Counted from the first letter of the stretch, positions 52,712 through 62,841 are shown. The stretch: DNA of 64,000 nt from Noviherbaspirillum massiliense JC206 (GCF_000312045.1 NZ_HE978635.1:126674-190673); one strand, 5' to 3'. Numbers and translations are program-made. The notes: generated by a model not told the origin, from the letters alone.

Positions 52712-54132
52712 GGCGGGATCTTTCGCTGCCGCGCTGGAGCCTGAGGCGTACCGTCCTGACGTTGCTTCTGCCCGCCTTTGCGCTCATAGGCGCAGCCGAA
52801 TTGTGGGTCACCTACCGCACCGCCGTGGATGCGGCCAATTCGGCTTACGACCGGTCGCTGCTCGGCGCGATCAAGGCAATGGATGCGAACATTTCCACAG
52901 CATCCGGCGGCATCGCTGTGGAGCTGCCTTACACCATGCTGGAATTCTTCGAGCTGACTGCGGCAGGGGAAGTGTTCTTCCGCGTCGCTACCGAAGACGG
53001 CTTGATGGAAGTGGGCAGCGCCGACTTGCCCAAGCCACCCGTCAAGCTCGAGCCACGTATGCCGTATTTCTACGACGCGGTCTATTTCGGGGAAAAGGTC
53101 AGGATCGGCGCCTATGCGCGCTATCTCGACAAGCCGGTGACAAGAGGCGCGAACCCGCAGCACCGCATCGTCATCCAGGTTGCGGAAACCACCGGCTCGC
53201 GCGCGGAATTCATCCGCAAGCTGGTCTGGCAAGCGGCCTGGCGCGACTTCCTTCTGCTGGCCGCGGCGGGCGGCCTGCTGGTACTGGTGCTGAACCTGAG
53301 CCTGCGGCCGCTGGCACGGCTGCGCGAGGAGGTCAGTGCTCGCTCGCCCACCGACCTCACGCCGATAGACAGGAGTGCCGTGCCGGTGGATGTGCAGCCC
53401 CTGGTCGATGCCATCAACCAGCATATGCTGCGCAACCAGAAGATGTCGGAAGAATTGCGGCGCTTCGTGGACGATGCCTCGCACCAGTTGCGCACGCCGC
53501 TGACCACGCTGCGGACCCAGCTCGATTATGTGCTGCGCGAAAGCGATCCCGGAAACGTCAGGCGTGCGCTGGGGGCGATTTCCCGGCAGCTCGACGACGC
53601 CACCCGCCGGACCAACCAGATGCTCTCGCTGGCACGGGCGGATGCAGCCGAGCTGCCGGTGTCCACAGTGGACCTGCAGTTCGTGGTCGGACAGGTGGCT
53701 CGCGATTTCGTGTTCCAGGCGCGGGAAAGGAGAATCAACCTGGAGCTGGACTGTGTCGACCAGTCCTTGCCGGTGCAAGGCCATGCCGGGATGTTGCGGG
53801 AAGCCGTGGCCAACCTGCTGCACAACGCCATCCGCTTTGCCCCGGAACACGGCAATGTGAACCTGAAGCTGAGCCAGGCGGCGGGATATGCTTTTCTGTC
53901 GATCACCGACGACGGTCCCGGCATCCCGGCTGACCAGCTTCCGCGCCTGGGCCAGCGCTTTTTCCAGGCACACAATGCCTCGCCCGCTGGCTCTGGCCTG
54001 GGAATCGCCATCGCACGGGCAGTGGTAGAACGGCACGGCGGCAGTCTTGCGATAGACAATGCTCCGGACACGGCCGGTTGTATCGCCACCATCATCCTGC
54101 CGCTGGCGGAAAGCGAGTTGACAGTTTCCTGA
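52708..54132 (+). CDS. tctE: TctE-type sensor histidine kinase
   Basis: A 474-residue membrane kinase. TM1 (about 15-35) and TM2 (about 174-196) flank a 2CSK-like periplasmic sensor. The HAMP-like linker is followed by HisKA (DDASHQLRTPL) and HATPase_c with NLLHNAIRF, DDGPGIP and GSGLGIAIAR. It is co-transcribed with tctD. It probably senses citrate or related tricarboxylates, by analogy with Salmonella TctE. The binding protein TctC follows 51 bp after its stop. Confidence 0.9.
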   Translation: MRRDLSLPRWSLRRTVLTLLLPAFALIGAAELWVTYRTAVDAANSAYDRSLLGAIKAMDANISTASGGIAVELPYTMLEFFELTAAGEVFFRVATEDGLMEVGSADLPKPPVKLEPRMPYFYDAVYFGEKVRIGAYARYLDKPVTRGANPQHRIVIQVAETTGSRAEFIRKLVWQAAWRDFLLLAAAGGLLVLVLNLSLRPLARLREEVSARSPTDLTPIDRSAVPVDVQPLVDAINQHMLRNQKMSEELRRFVDDASHQLRTPLTTLRTQLDYVLRESDPGNVRRALGAISRQLDDATRRTNQMLSLARADAAELPVSTVDLQFVVGQVARDFVFQARERRINLELDCVDQSLPVQGHAGMLREAVANLLHNAIRFAPEHGNVNLKLSQAAGYAFLSITDDGPGIPADQLPRLGQRFFQAHNASPAGSGLGIAIARAVVERHGGSLAIDNAPDTAGCIATIILPLAESELTVS

Positions 54133-54182
54133 CAGCTTGGACCTGCTACATTCCGGGTACAACTCACAACCTGGAGACAAGC

Positions 54183-55160
54183 ATGAAGAAACTGTTTGGC
54201 CTGCTGGCCTTCGCCTCCCTGACCGTTTCTGCTGTGGCCGGCCCGCTCGACAAGAGCGAATGCATCGCGGCTGCCAAGCCCGGCGGCGGTTTCGACCTGA
54301 CCTGCAAGCTCGCGCAAAGCGCGCTGATGGACACGCACCTGATCAAGGACCCGATGCGGGTCACCTATATGCCCGGCGGCATAGGCGCAGTCGCCTACAA
54401 CGCCATCATCGCCCAGCGCCCGGCCGAACCGAATACCATCGTCGCCTTTTCCGGCGGTTCGTTGCTCAATATCGCGCAGGGCAAGTTCGGCAAGTACACC
54501 GAGAACGATGTGCGCTGGCTGGCTGCCGTCGGTGCCGACTACGGCGCAGTGGTGGTGCGCAAGGATTCGCCCTACAGGACATTGAAAGATCTTGCGGACG
54601 CCCTGAAAGCCGATCCCAGCAAGGTCGTGTTCGGCGCAGGCGGCACGGTGGGCAGCCAGGACTGGATGAAGGCCGCGCTGACCGCCAAGGCAGCCGGCAT
54701 CGGTTACAAGACAATGCGTTTCGTCGCCTTCGAGGGCGGTGGTGAAGGCATCGCAGCTCTGCAGGGCGGACACGTCCATGTGTATTCCGGTGACGCTTCC
54801 GAGGCCGCATCGCAGATCAAGGCCGGTGCCAATATCCGCATCCTGGCCGTGATGTCGGACAAGCGTCTGCCGGGGCAGTTGAAGGATGTGCCGACCGCCA
54901 AGGAGCAGGGCTTTGATGTCGAATGGCCGATCATCCGCGGCTTCTACATGGGTCCGAAAGTCAGCGATGCCGATTTCAAGGTCTGGACTGATACCTTCAA
55001 CAAGCTCATGAAGACTTCGGAATTCGCCAGGTTGACTGACGAACGAGGGCTGTATCCGTTCGCGATGACCGGGCCTGAGCTGGACGCCTATGTCAAGCGC
55101 ACGACCCAGAACTACCGCACGCTCGCGCAGGAATTCGGCCTCATGGGACCCAAGCAATGA
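54183..55160 (+). CDS. tctC: Tripartite tricarboxylate transporter binding protein
   Basis: A 325-residue periplasmic receptor of the TTT (TctC/Bug) family. The signal peptide is KKLFGLLAFASLTVSAVAG, and the mature N-terminus ECIAAAKPGGGFDLTCKLAQS binds carboxylates. It contains the conserved MRVTYMPGGIGAVAYNAI segment. It overlaps tctB by four bases. Confidence 0.91.
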   Translation: MKKLFGLLAFASLTVSAVAGPLDKSECIAAAKPGGGFDLTCKLAQSALMDTHLIKDPMRVTYMPGGIGAVAYNAIIAQRPAEPNTIVAFSGGSLLNIAQGKFGKYTENDVRWLAAVGADYGAVVVRKDSPYRTLKDLADALKADPSKVVFGAGGTVGSQDWMKAALTAKAAGIGYKTMRFVAFEGGGEGIAALQGGHVHVYSGDASEAASQIKAGANIRILAVMSDKRLPGQLKDVPTAKEQGFDVEWPIIRGFYMGPKVSDADFKVWTDTFNKLMKTSEFARLTDERGLYPFAMTGPELDAYVKRTTQNYRTLAQEFGLMGPKQ

Positions 55161-55615
55161 GTGACCGCATACTTGGGGCAGTCGCGATCCTTGTAGCCGC
55201 CGCCATGGCGGTGGCGTCCTGGGGTTATGCGGCGCCGGTGGAATACGAGCCGGTCGGGCCGCGCGCCTTCCCGCTGCTGCTGGCGGCCCTGATGGCCCTG
55301 TGCGGCGCCTGGCTCGTGTTGCGGTCGGCGGCCGGCGAAGGGCCGTTCTTCATGCATGCCGGGAATGGCCCCAGGGTAGCCCTGTGTGCTGCTGCCGTCG
55401 TGGTCTATGCCATCCTGTTCCAGCTGCTCGGCTTCATCCTGGCGACCGTCCTGATGGCCTTGCCGGTTGGCCGCCTGTTCGGCGGCAGCTGGAAGCAATG
55501 CACACTCACCGGCATAGTCTTGGGCGTGGCGCTGTATATCCTGTTTGACAAATTGCTGGACGTGGTGCTGCCTGTTGGCGTGCTGAAGCCGGTATTCGCC
55601 CAGATCGGACTGTAA
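55157..55615 (+). CDS. tctB: Tripartite tricarboxylate transporter small subunit
   Basis: A 152-residue membrane protein with four hydrophobic segments, the TctB family. Landmarks are the PVEYEPVGPRAFPLLLAALM segment and the C-terminal LYILFDKLLDVVLPVGVL. It is tightly coupled to tctC (ATGA) and tctA (TAATG). Confidence 0.9.
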   Translation: MSDRILGAVAILVAAAMAVASWGYAAPVEYEPVGPRAFPLLLAALMALCGAWLVLRSAAGEGPFFMHAGNGPRVALCAAAVVVYAILFQLLGFILATVLMALPVGRLFGGSWKQCTLTGIVLGVALYILFDKLLDVVLPVGVLKPVFAQIGL

Positions 55616-57126
55616 TGAATACGCTTTCCTTCCTGATGAACGGCTTCGGCGTTGCGCTGCAGCCGGTCAATCTGATGGTGGCCCTGTTCGGCGCCTTCGT
55701 CGGCACCGTGGTCGGGCTGCTCCCGGGCCTCGGCCCGATCAACGGGGTCGCGATCCTGCTGCCCCTGGCCTTCGCCCTCAAGCTGCCGCCGGAAACCGCG
55801 ATCATCCTGCTCGCCGCCGTCTATATCGGCTGCGAATATGGTGGCCGCATCTCCGCCATCCTGATCAATGTGCCGGGCGACGCCTCGGCCATCATGACCG
55901 CGATCGACGGCTATCCGATGGCTCGGAAGGGCCTGGCCGGCGTGGCGCTGTCCATCTCGGCCTGGAGTTCCTTCGTCGGTTCCATTGTCGCCACCATCGG
56001 CCTGGCGGTCGCCGCGCCTCTCCTTGCGAAATGGGCGCTTGCGTTCGGGCCGGCCGAGTACTTCGCGCTGATGGTGTTCGCCTTCGCCTGCCTCACCGGC
56101 CTGGTCGGCGACCAGCCGGTCAAGGCGCTTCTGGCCACCGTCATCGGCCTGGCGCTGGCTACCATCGGCATCGATGCGAATTCCGGCGTCTACCGCTTCA
56201 CCTTCGACTCGGTGCACATGGCGGACGGCATCCAGTTCATCGTGGTGGTGATCGGCCTGTTTTCCATCAGCGAAATCCTGCTGATGCTGGAAGAGATGGC
56301 GCATGGCACGGCGTCGATCCCCATGACCGGGAGGATGCTGTTCAACCTGAAGGAGCTGGCACATACCTGGTGGGGCACGCTGCGCTCCTCGGTGGTCGGC
56401 TTCGTTGTGGGTGTCCTGCCGGGCGCCGGCGCAACCGTCGCCAGCGCAATCACGTACTCGATGGAAAAGCGGCTGACCGACAAGGAAGGCACGTTCGGCC
56501 AGGGCGACATCCGGGGCGTGGCGGCGCCGGAAGCTGCCAATAATGCCGCGGCCAACGGCTCCTTCGTGCCTATGCTCACGCTCGGCGTGCCGGGCTCCGG
56601 CACGACGGCGGTGATGATGGGGGCGCTGACGCTGTACAACATCACGCCCGGCCCGGCCCTGTTCGAGCAGCAACCCAACCTAGTATGGGGCCTGATCGCA
56701 TCCATGTTCATCGGCAACGTGATCCTGCTGGTGATGAACATCCCGATGGTCGGCCTCTTCACCCGCATGCTCAAGGTGCCGAACTGGGCGCTGGTGCCAG
56801 GCATCCTGGCGATCAGCGCAGTCGGCGTGTATGCAGTGCATGCCACCACCTTCGACCTGGTGCTGATGTCGGCGCTCGGTGTCCTTGGCTACCTGCTGCG
56901 CAAATGCAAGGTGCCGATGGCACCGCTGATCCTGGGTTTCGTGCTGGGAGAAATGATGGAGCAGAATCTGCGCCGCGCCCTCTCGATCACCAACGGGGAT
57001 GTGGCCATCCTGTGGGAAAGCCCGATTTCGATCGGACTCTGGATCTGTGCTGCGGTCATGGTAATCGTGCCGATTCTCTACCGCCGCCTCAGCCGCCGCG
57101 GCAAGACGCAGGCCGTCGCCGCCTGA
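55615..57126 (+). CDS. tctA: Tripartite tricarboxylate transporter large permease
   Basis: A 503-residue protein with about twelve hydrophobic segments, the TctA family. Signature segments are VGLLPGLGPINGVAILLPLAF and GVLPGAGATVASAITYSMEKR, each repeating the PGxG motif. It is the last gene of tctDE-tctCBA, and a strong stem-loop follows 3 bases after the stop. Confidence 0.92.
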   Translation: MNTLSFLMNGFGVALQPVNLMVALFGAFVGTVVGLLPGLGPINGVAILLPLAFALKLPPETAIILLAAVYIGCEYGGRISAILINVPGDASAIMTAIDGYPMARKGLAGVALSISAWSSFVGSIVATIGLAVAAPLLAKWALAFGPAEYFALMVFAFACLTGLVGDQPVKALLATVIGLALATIGIDANSGVYRFTFDSVHMADGIQFIVVVIGLFSISEILLMLEEMAHGTASIPMTGRMLFNLKELAHTWWGTLRSSVVGFVVGVLPGAGATVASAITYSMEKRLTDKEGTFGQGDIRGVAAPEAANNAAANGSFVPMLTLGVPGSGTTAVMMGALTLYNITPGPALFEQQPNLVWGLIASMFIGNVILLVMNIPMVGLFTRMLKVPNWALVPGILAISAVGVYAVHATTFDLVLMSALGVLGYLLRKCKVPMAPLILGFVLGEMMEQNLRRALSITNGDVAILWESPISIGLWICAAVMVIVPILYRRLSRRGKTQAVAA

Positions 57127-57129
57127 TTC

Positions 57130-57155
57130 TGACCGGGAGCGTTGCCTCCCGGTCA
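57130..57155 (+). terminator. Rho-independent-like stem-loop after tctA
   Basis: TGACCGGGAG-CGTTGC-CTCCCGGTCA is a perfect 10-bp GC-rich stem with a six-base loop in the 39-bp gap between tctA and the convergent kinase gene. The following T-run is short (GTTT), so termination efficiency is uncertain. Confidence 0.65.
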
Positions 57156-57165
57156 GCTCTGTTTC

Positions 57166-58248
57166 CTACGCGTTGCGTGGCAACGAGATTTCAAACGTCG
57201 TTCCTTGTTCCTCTGTTGAGGTCATGCTCACGCTTCCACCGTGGGCTTCCACGAAGCGCTTGACGATGTACAGGCCCAGGCCGAGGCCGACGGATTGCTC
57301 TTCCTGCGAACCGGTTTGGAACGGTTCGAAAATCCGGGCGAGCGCCTCGGCTGCCATGCTTCCGCGATTGCGGATGCGAATGAGGACATGGCTGCCACGC
57401 GAACCATCCATGGCGATCCGGATCGGTCCTTCCGGATCGCCATGCTGCAACGCATTTCCTACCAGATTCGCAAGTACCTGGCCTATGCGGTCGACGTCGA
57501 ACATGCCCTGCATGTCGCCCTGGCATTCCATGCGGATGCGGTCGGTGTGCGCGAATTCCTCGATGATGCGCCGCCCGACTTCTTCATAGCTGGCTGGCTG
57601 CAGCTCCAGCCTCAGCTTGCCGCTGCGCAGCCGCGTCACATCGAGCAGCTGGCTGACCATCTTTTCCATCCGCAGGCTGCTTGAGCGGATGCGCTCCGCT
57701 GCGGCGTTCACCTTCGGATCGGCGGACAGCTGCAGAATCAGTTCAGCGCCGTTCATCACCGCCGACAGGGGCGTGCGCAAGTCGTGGCCGAGTACGGCCA
57801 TGAACATTTCATTGACCTGCAGTGCCTGGCGCAGCTCTTCGAGCTGGTGCGAGATCTGCTTTCTTTGCGCGTACAGTTCGACGAACACCTCCACCTTGCT
57901 GCGCAAGATGGCAGAATCGATCGGCTTGTACAGGAAATCGACGGCACCTGCCTGGTACCCCTGGAAACTGCGCTGAGGCTCTCCCGTGGCAGCGGTCAGG
58001 AAGATCAGTGGGATGGACCGTGTCCGGCTATTGCCACGGATGAGTTCCGCAAGCTCGAATCCATCCATCTGCGGCATCTGCACATCGATCAGTGCCAGCG
58101 CAACCTCTTGCACCAGCAGGATCTCGAGCGCTTGCTCGCCGGAGGAAGCTTTCAATATGTTCAGCCCGGGGCGGGCAAGCAGGGCTTCCGTGGCCAACAG
58201 GTTTTGTTCAATATCGTCGACCACAAGCACATTGATACTTGGAGGCAT
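57166..58248 (-). CDS. Response-regulator/histidine-kinase fusion (REC-HisKA-HATPase)
   Basis: A 360-residue soluble protein. The N-terminal receiver (about 1-120) has VVDDIEQNLL, phospho-acceptor Asp in LIDVQMPQMDG, and the YKPID lysine. HisKA has GHDLRTPLSAV and HATPase_c has NLVGNALQHGD. The DxGxG box reads NRGSM, an Asn-for-Asp change. G2 is GLGLGLYIVKRF. It is the last gene of a five-gene minus-strand operon and sits 12 bp after CheB. It probably receives phosphate from the upstream hybrid kinase and relays it further, or controls CheB. Confidence 0.9.
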   Translation of the reverse strand: MPPSINVLVVDDIEQNLLATEALLARPGLNILKASSGEQALEILLVQEVALALIDVQMPQMDGFELAELIRGNSRTRSIPLIFLTAATGEPQRSFQGYQAGAVDFLYKPIDSAILRSKVEVFVELYAQRKQISHQLEELRQALQVNEMFMAVLGHDLRTPLSAVMNGAELILQLSADPKVNAAAERIRSSSLRMEKMVSQLLDVTRLRSGKLRLELQPASYEEVGRRIIEEFAHTDRIRMECQGDMQGMFDVDRIGQVLANLVGNALQHGDPEGPIRIAMDGSRGSHVLIRIRNRGSMAAEALARIFEPFQTGSQEEQSVGLGLGLYIVKRFVEAHGGSVSMTSTEEQGTTFEISLPRNA

Positions 58249-58260
58249 GGCTGTCTGTCT

Positions 58261-58875
58261 CTAATTATTTCTATCGATCTGATGATTGCTGGCGCTGCGT
58301 GTCATGCGCGACAGCCGCAAGGCCATGTCCTTCAAGGGCAGAACCAGGTCCGCACCCGCCTGCGCAATTGCCGCAGCAGGCATGGCCCGGGCCTGCGCTT
58401 CCGCCGGGTCCTGTACCCAGGCCAGGCCTCCCTCTGTGCGAACGGCTTCCAGCCCGGCTGCGCCATCCATGTTGGCGCCGGTCAGGATGATGCCGAGCAG
58501 GCGGTCGCGGTAGGCATAGGCTGCGGATTCGAACAGCACATCGATGGATGGCCGCGAAAAGAGCACGGCTTCTTCCCGGGACAGCGAAAGCAACTTCTCC
58601 CGTTCCACCAGCAGGTGGTAGTCGGGCACTGCGAAGTATACCGTGCCGGGCTCGATCGCTTCCTTGTCTTCCGCTTCCTTCACCGGCAATGCACAGCGGC
58701 GGCCGAGCAGCTGCGGCAGCATGCCGGGTCCGTCGGGTGCAAGATGGATCACGGCGCAGACCGCCGGCGCGAAATCGGCCGGCAAGGCCTGCAGCAGCAT
58801 GGTGAGCGCCTCCACGCCGCCTGCCGATGCGCCGATGACCACTGCCTCGATCTGCCTGCTGCTGTCCATGTCCAC
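58261..58875 (-). CDS. cheB: Stand-alone CheB-type methylesterase
   Basis: A 204-residue CheB catalytic domain without its receiver. The catalytic triad is visible: Ser in VIGASAGGVEAL, His in VIHLAPDG and Asp in LTGANMDGAAGL. With CheR 9 bp upstream it forms a methylation/demethylation pair, but no methyl-accepting receptor or CheA/CheW genes are in the operon. Loss of the receiver means phospho-control must come from elsewhere or be absent. ATG 58869 is an alternative start. Confidence 0.9.
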   Translation of the reverse strand: MDMDSSRQIEAVVIGASAGGVEALTMLLQALPADFAPAVCAVIHLAPDGPGMLPQLLGRRCALPVKEAEDKEAIEPGTVYFAVPDYHLLVEREKLLSLSREEAVLFSRPSIDVLFESAAYAYRDRLLGIILTGANMDGAAGLEAVRTEGGLAWVQDPAEAQARAMPAAAIAQAGADLVLPLKDMALRLSRMTRSASNHQIDRNN

Positions 58876-58884
58876 CTCGCCTTT

Positions 58885-59700
58885 TCAAATGCGCTGGTAA
58901 ATCCGCTGCCGCGCCGGGATTTCGGAAAAACGATGGGCATGGGCAGAAAAGCGCAGGCTCTCCTTCGGACCGATGCCGAGGAAGCCGCGATGGACCAGCG
59001 CATCGTGGAACAGTCCGATCGCCCGGTCCTGCAAGGCGCGGTCGAAGTAGATCAGCACATTGCGGCATGACACCAGGTGGACTTCCGAAAATACGCTGTC
59101 GGTTGCAAGGCTATGGTCTGCAAACACGATCTGGCGCTTCAGCTGCTGGTTGAAGATGGCACTGTTGTAGGCGGCGCTGTAGTAATCCGACAGCGACGCC
59201 GTGCCGCCGGCCTGCCGGTAGTTTTGGCTGAACTGGGCGATCCGGTCCAGCTCGTAAATGCCGGCCTCGGCCGTGCGCAGGGCTTCCGGGTTGATATCGG
59301 TCGCATAAATGATGCTGCGTTCGAGCAGCTCTTCCTCTTGCAGCAGGATCGCCAGCGACCAGACTTCCTCCCCGTTGCTGCAGCCGGCCACCCAGATCTT
59401 CAGCGACGGATAAGTGCGCAGGACCGGAACCACATGCTCGCGCAGCGCCTTGAAATAGGCCGGGTCGCGGAACATTTCACTGACCTGCACGGTGAAAAAG
59501 CGCAGCATCTGCGGGAACACGGCGGGGTCATGCAGGACCTTGTCCTGAAGTTGCGACAAGGTCCTGCACTCGAACCGGACCATTGCCTGCTGCATGCGGC
59601 GCCTGAGCGAAGCGAGCGCGTAATGCCGGAAATCGTGCTGGTACTTGAGGTACACGGCTTCCAGCAAGAGCTTCAGTTCGATGTCGAAATCGGCGTTCAT
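58885..59700 (-). CDS. cheR: CheR-type protein methyltransferase
   Basis: A 271-residue CheR. The SAM-binding motif is WVAGCSNGEEVWSLAI (family GCStGEEpyS), with the later conserved VSCRNVLIYF. It starts 16 bp after the hybrid kinase gene. CheR normally methylates glutamates on chemoreceptors. Here none is nearby, so the target may be the HAMP/GAF-type kinases or a remote receptor. Confidence 0.91.
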   Translation of the reverse strand: MNADFDIELKLLLEAVYLKYQHDFRHYALASLRRRMQQAMVRFECRTLSQLQDKVLHDPAVFPQMLRFFTVQVSEMFRDPAYFKALREHVVPVLRTYPSLKIWVAGCSNGEEVWSLAILLQEEELLERSIIYATDINPEALRTAEAGIYELDRIAQFSQNYRQAGGTASLSDYYSAAYNSAIFNQQLKRQIVFADHSLATDSVFSEVHLVSCRNVLIYFDRALQDRAIGLFHDALVHRGFLGIGPKESLRFSAHAHRFSEIPARQRIYQRI

Positions 59701-59715
59701 GGCAGCGCCTGCGCC

Positions 59716-62700
59716 TTACTTCGGCATCCAGACCCGGCACAGCGATACCAGCTGGTCCACATCGATCGGCTTGGCGATGTAATCGTTGGCGCCCGCTTCA
59801 AGGCAGTTCCGGCGGTCGTCAGCCATCGCCTTCGCCGTCAGCGCGATGATCGGAAGACGGGCGAGTTGCGGCTGCTTGCGGATTTCCCGCATGGCTGTCA
59901 GGCCATCCATTTCCGGCATCATCAAGTCCATGAGGACCAGGTCGATGGCCGGATTTCTTTCCAGGAGTTCGAGCGCTTCCCTGCCGTTGCGTGCAATTTC
60001 CAGCGTCGCGCCCAGCGGCTCGAAAACGCTGGTCAGGGCGAAGATGTTGCGCACATCGTCTTCCACCAGCAGGATCTTCCTGTACTCGAACACTGCGTCA
60101 CGCTGGCGCGCCTGCAGCAGCAGCTTCTGCTGGTCGGCAGGCAGGGATGCCTCGACCCGGTGCAGGAACAGGCTGACCTCGTCGAGCAGGCGTTCCGGCG
60201 ACTTGGCGCCCTTGATGATGATGGACTGGGAATAGCGGCGCAATCTCTGCTCTTCGTCCCGCGTCAGGGCGCGGCCGGTGTAGACGATGACCGGCGGGAA
60301 GGAGTATTTGCCGCCCTGTGCCATGCGCTCGAGAATGTCATGGCCGGAGGCGTCCGGCAGCATCAGGTCCATGACCATGCAGTCGAAGGTGTTTTCGGAC
60401 ACCTGGTCGAGCGCTTCGGCGGCAGTGGCCGCGGTAACGATTTCGACGTCGTCGGCGGCCAGCATCCGTGCCAGGCTTTCGCGCAGGGTCGCATTGTCTT
60501 CAACGATCAGAATGCGGCGCAGCCCGTTCTGCAATTTGCGCTCCAGCTTGCGGATCGCATCGGTCAGTTCTTCCCGTGCCACCGGCTTCAGTGCATAGCC
60601 GACCGCGCCCATTTCGAGCGCCGTTTGCCGGTAATCGTTGACGGAAATCATGTGGACCGGGATGTGGCGGGTCGCCGGGTCGCGCTTGATGCGCTCCAGC
60701 ACGCTCAATCCGGAATGATCGGGCAGGCCGACGTCGAGCAGGATGGCGTCGGGCACATATTCCTGCGCCAGCCGCAGCGCCTCGCCGGCAGAGGGTGCAT
60801 GAATGCAGTCGAAACGCATCTCGTGCGCGAGTTCATACAGGACGGACGCGAATTTTTCATCGTCTTCGACCATCAGGATCAGCCGCCCGTGCCGCCGCTG
60901 CTCCCGATCATCCTTGATTGCCGCTGGCGCGGGCTCGTTCTGCTGCGGCTTGATGCGGGCCTGCGTCACGCTGGCTTGGCGCGCATTCTTTGTCCGGTCT
61001 TCGTCCTTGCGAGTCGTACCGGCAGCCGGGCTCTGGCCGGGCGCCTCGCCATCCGCAGGCGCGGCAGCGAGATGCACTGGAATCTCGAGCGTGAAGGTGC
61101 TGCCCTGACCAAGACTGCTTTCCACGGAGATTTCGCCGCCGAGGAGTCGGGCCAGTTCGCGGGAGATCGACAGGCCCAGGCCAGTGCCGCCATAGGCCCG
61201 GCTGGTGCTGCCGTCAGCCTGCCGGAAGGCTTCGAAGATCACCTGCTGCTGATGTTCGGCGATACCGATGCCCGTGTCGCGCACGGAGAAGCGCACCCGT
61301 CCTCCGGTCGCGTCCACCCGCAGCGTGACTTCGCCCTCTTCGGTGAACTTGAAGGCATTCGACAGCAGGTTGCGCAAGACCTGCTGCAGGCGCTGGCTGT
61401 CGGTGACCAGGAAGGCCGGCACGTCTTCGCCGGCTTCCAGGATGAAGGCCACGCCCTTCTGTCGGGATACCGGTTCGAAGGTCTGGCGCAACTGGTCCAG
61501 AATCGTGGCGACTTCCGCGGGCTCCGGCTTGAGCTCGACGTGTCCGGCTTCGATCTTGGACAGGTCGAGGATATCGTTGATCAGAGCAAGCAAATCCTGG
61601 TTGGAGGCATGGATGGTGCGTGCATAGTTCACCTGCTCTTCCGTCAGCGTACCCTGCTTGTTTTCGGCCAGCATGTGGGAAAGGATCAGCGAGCTGTTGA
61701 GCGGCGTGCGCAATTCATGCGACATGTTGGCCAGGAATTCCGACTTGTAGCGGCTCGCCTTCTCCAGCTCGATTGCATTGTTTTCGAGCGTCTGCTGGAC
61801 GAACAGCAGCTCGCGCTTCTGCTTTTCAAGGAGCCGGGTGCGTTCTTCCAGCTGGATATTGGTCTGCTCCAGTTCGCTCTGCTGTGTCTCGAGCTGGGCT
61901 TGCGACTCCTGCAGGGCACGGCTCTGTTCCTGCAATTCCTCGTTCGCTACCCGCAGTTCTTCCTGCTGGCTTTGCAGCTCTTCGCTCTGGCGCTGGGTCT
62001 TTTCCAGCAGTGCCCTGAGGTTTTCCCGGTATAGCGCCGAACGCAGGGCCATCCCGATCTTTTCTGCGACCAGGCGCAGGAGCTGAAGCTCAACGTCGAG
62101 GTCCCGGGAACGGCGCACAAAGCCGAGTTCGACCACGCCGAACACGCGGTCGTCGGCTGTGATGGGGGCAATGAGTACATGAGCCGGGCTGGCTGCGCCG
62201 ACCGCCGAGTTCACGCGCAGATACGCTTCCGGAAGCTCGCTCACGACCATCGGGCTTCCATGCCGGGCCACCTCTCCCGCCAGACCCTGGCCGAGCTTGA
62301 TTTCGGGTATGTCGGGCAGGGCTGAATCGGTCGCATAGGCTGCGGCCGGCACGAGAGTGCCGCCGTCGAGGCGGTACAGCAGGCCGACCTGCGCATTCAC
62401 ATACTTTGCGAGTGCATGGAGGATGTTATCGGCGACTTCGTGGACCCCCAGCTCGCCCATCAGGCTGCGCGAGATTTCCACCCGGCCTTGTTCCAGCCAA
62501 AGCTGGCGCCGCATTTGCTCGCGCTCGCCAATGAAGCGTTGCACCAGGTACGCGACGGCGAACACGGCGCCCATGCCGAGCACGCGGTTGATGAACGCGA
62601 CGTCAGCTGCTATCCCGGGGGCCGAGACGAGGAATCCGATGGCGGTCAGGAGGATTTGCGCGCCGGCGACGAGCAGCGGCAGATAGCGGTGTGACTGAAA

Positions 62701-62841
62701 TATGCAGAGAAAGACCGGGACCAGGTAAAAAATCCATTCGGCGACGCCGAGGCGGGTGTACAGGTCGACCAGAAAGACCAGGAGGCTGGTGCCCGCCACG
62801 AGGAGGTAGACGGGCGTATTGGATTGGCTCTTGAATAGCAT
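59716..62841 (-). CDS. Membrane hybrid histidine kinase with GAF and three receivers
   Basis: A protein of about 1041 residues. About five membrane segments occupy residues 8-110. A GAF domain follows (about 118-265), then a Glu/Gln-rich coiled coil (275-365), HisKA ([10 protein letters not shown]) and HATPase_c ([23 protein letters not shown]). Three receivers lie at about 655-775, 780-895 and 922-1040. The final one has MDLMMPEMDG and the AKPID lysine. ATG 62841 is chosen over a TTG at 62877. The architecture and the last receiver are paralogous to the protein at 2-3394, which has HAMP repeats in place of the membrane part. Confidence 0.92.
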   Translation of the reverse strand: MLFKSQSNTPVYLLVAGTSLLVFLVDLYTRLGVAEWIFYLVPVFLCIFQSHRYLPLLVAGAQILLTAIGFLVSAPGIAADVAFINRVLGMGAVFAVAYLVQRFIGEREQMRRQLWLEQGRVEISRSLMGELGVHEVADNILHALAKYVNAQVGLLYRLDGGTLVPAAAYATDSALPDIPEIKLGQGLAGEVARHGSPMVVSELPEAYLRVNSAVGAASPAHVLIAPITADDRVFGVVELGFVRRSRDLDVELQLLRLVAEKIGMALRSALYRENLRALLEKTQRQSEELQSQQEELRVANEELQEQSRALQESQAQLETQQSELEQTNIQLEERTRLLEKQKRELLFVQQTLENNAIELEKASRYKSEFLANMSHELRTPLNSSLILSHMLAENKQGTLTEEQVNYARTIHASNQDLLALINDILDLSKIEAGHVELKPEPAEVATILDQLRQTFEPVSRQKGVAFILEAGEDVPAFLVTDSQRLQQVLRNLLSNAFKFTEEGEVTLRVDATGGRVRFSVRDTGIGIAEHQQQVIFEAFRQADGSTSRAYGGTGLGLSISRELARLLGGEISVESSLGQGSTFTLEIPVHLAAAPADGEAPGQSPAAGTTRKDEDRTKNARQASVTQARIKPQQNEPAPAAIKDDREQRRHGRLILMVEDDEKFASVLYELAHEMRFDCIHAPSAGEALRLAQEYVPDAILLDVGLPDHSGLSVLERIKRDPATRHIPVHMISVNDYRQTALEMGAVGYALKPVAREELTDAIRKLERKLQNGLRRILIVEDNATLRESLARMLAADDVEIVTAATAAEALDQVSENTFDCMVMDLMLPDASGHDILERMAQGGKYSFPPVIVYTGRALTRDEEQRLRRYSQSIIIKGAKSPERLLDEVSLFLHRVEASLPADQQKLLLQARQRDAVFEYRKILLVEDDVRNIFALTSVFEPLGATLEIARNGREALELLERNPAIDLVLMDLMMPEMDGLTAMREIRKQPQLARLPIIALTAKAMADDRRNCLEAGANDYIAKPIDVDQLVSLCRVWMPK

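Noticed and set aside
59077-62034. 985-codon plus-strand frame opposite the hybrid kinase and CheR
   Set aside because: It is antisense to CheR and the three-receiver kinase, which carry definite catalytic motifs. The frame itself is low-complexity and unlike any protein family.
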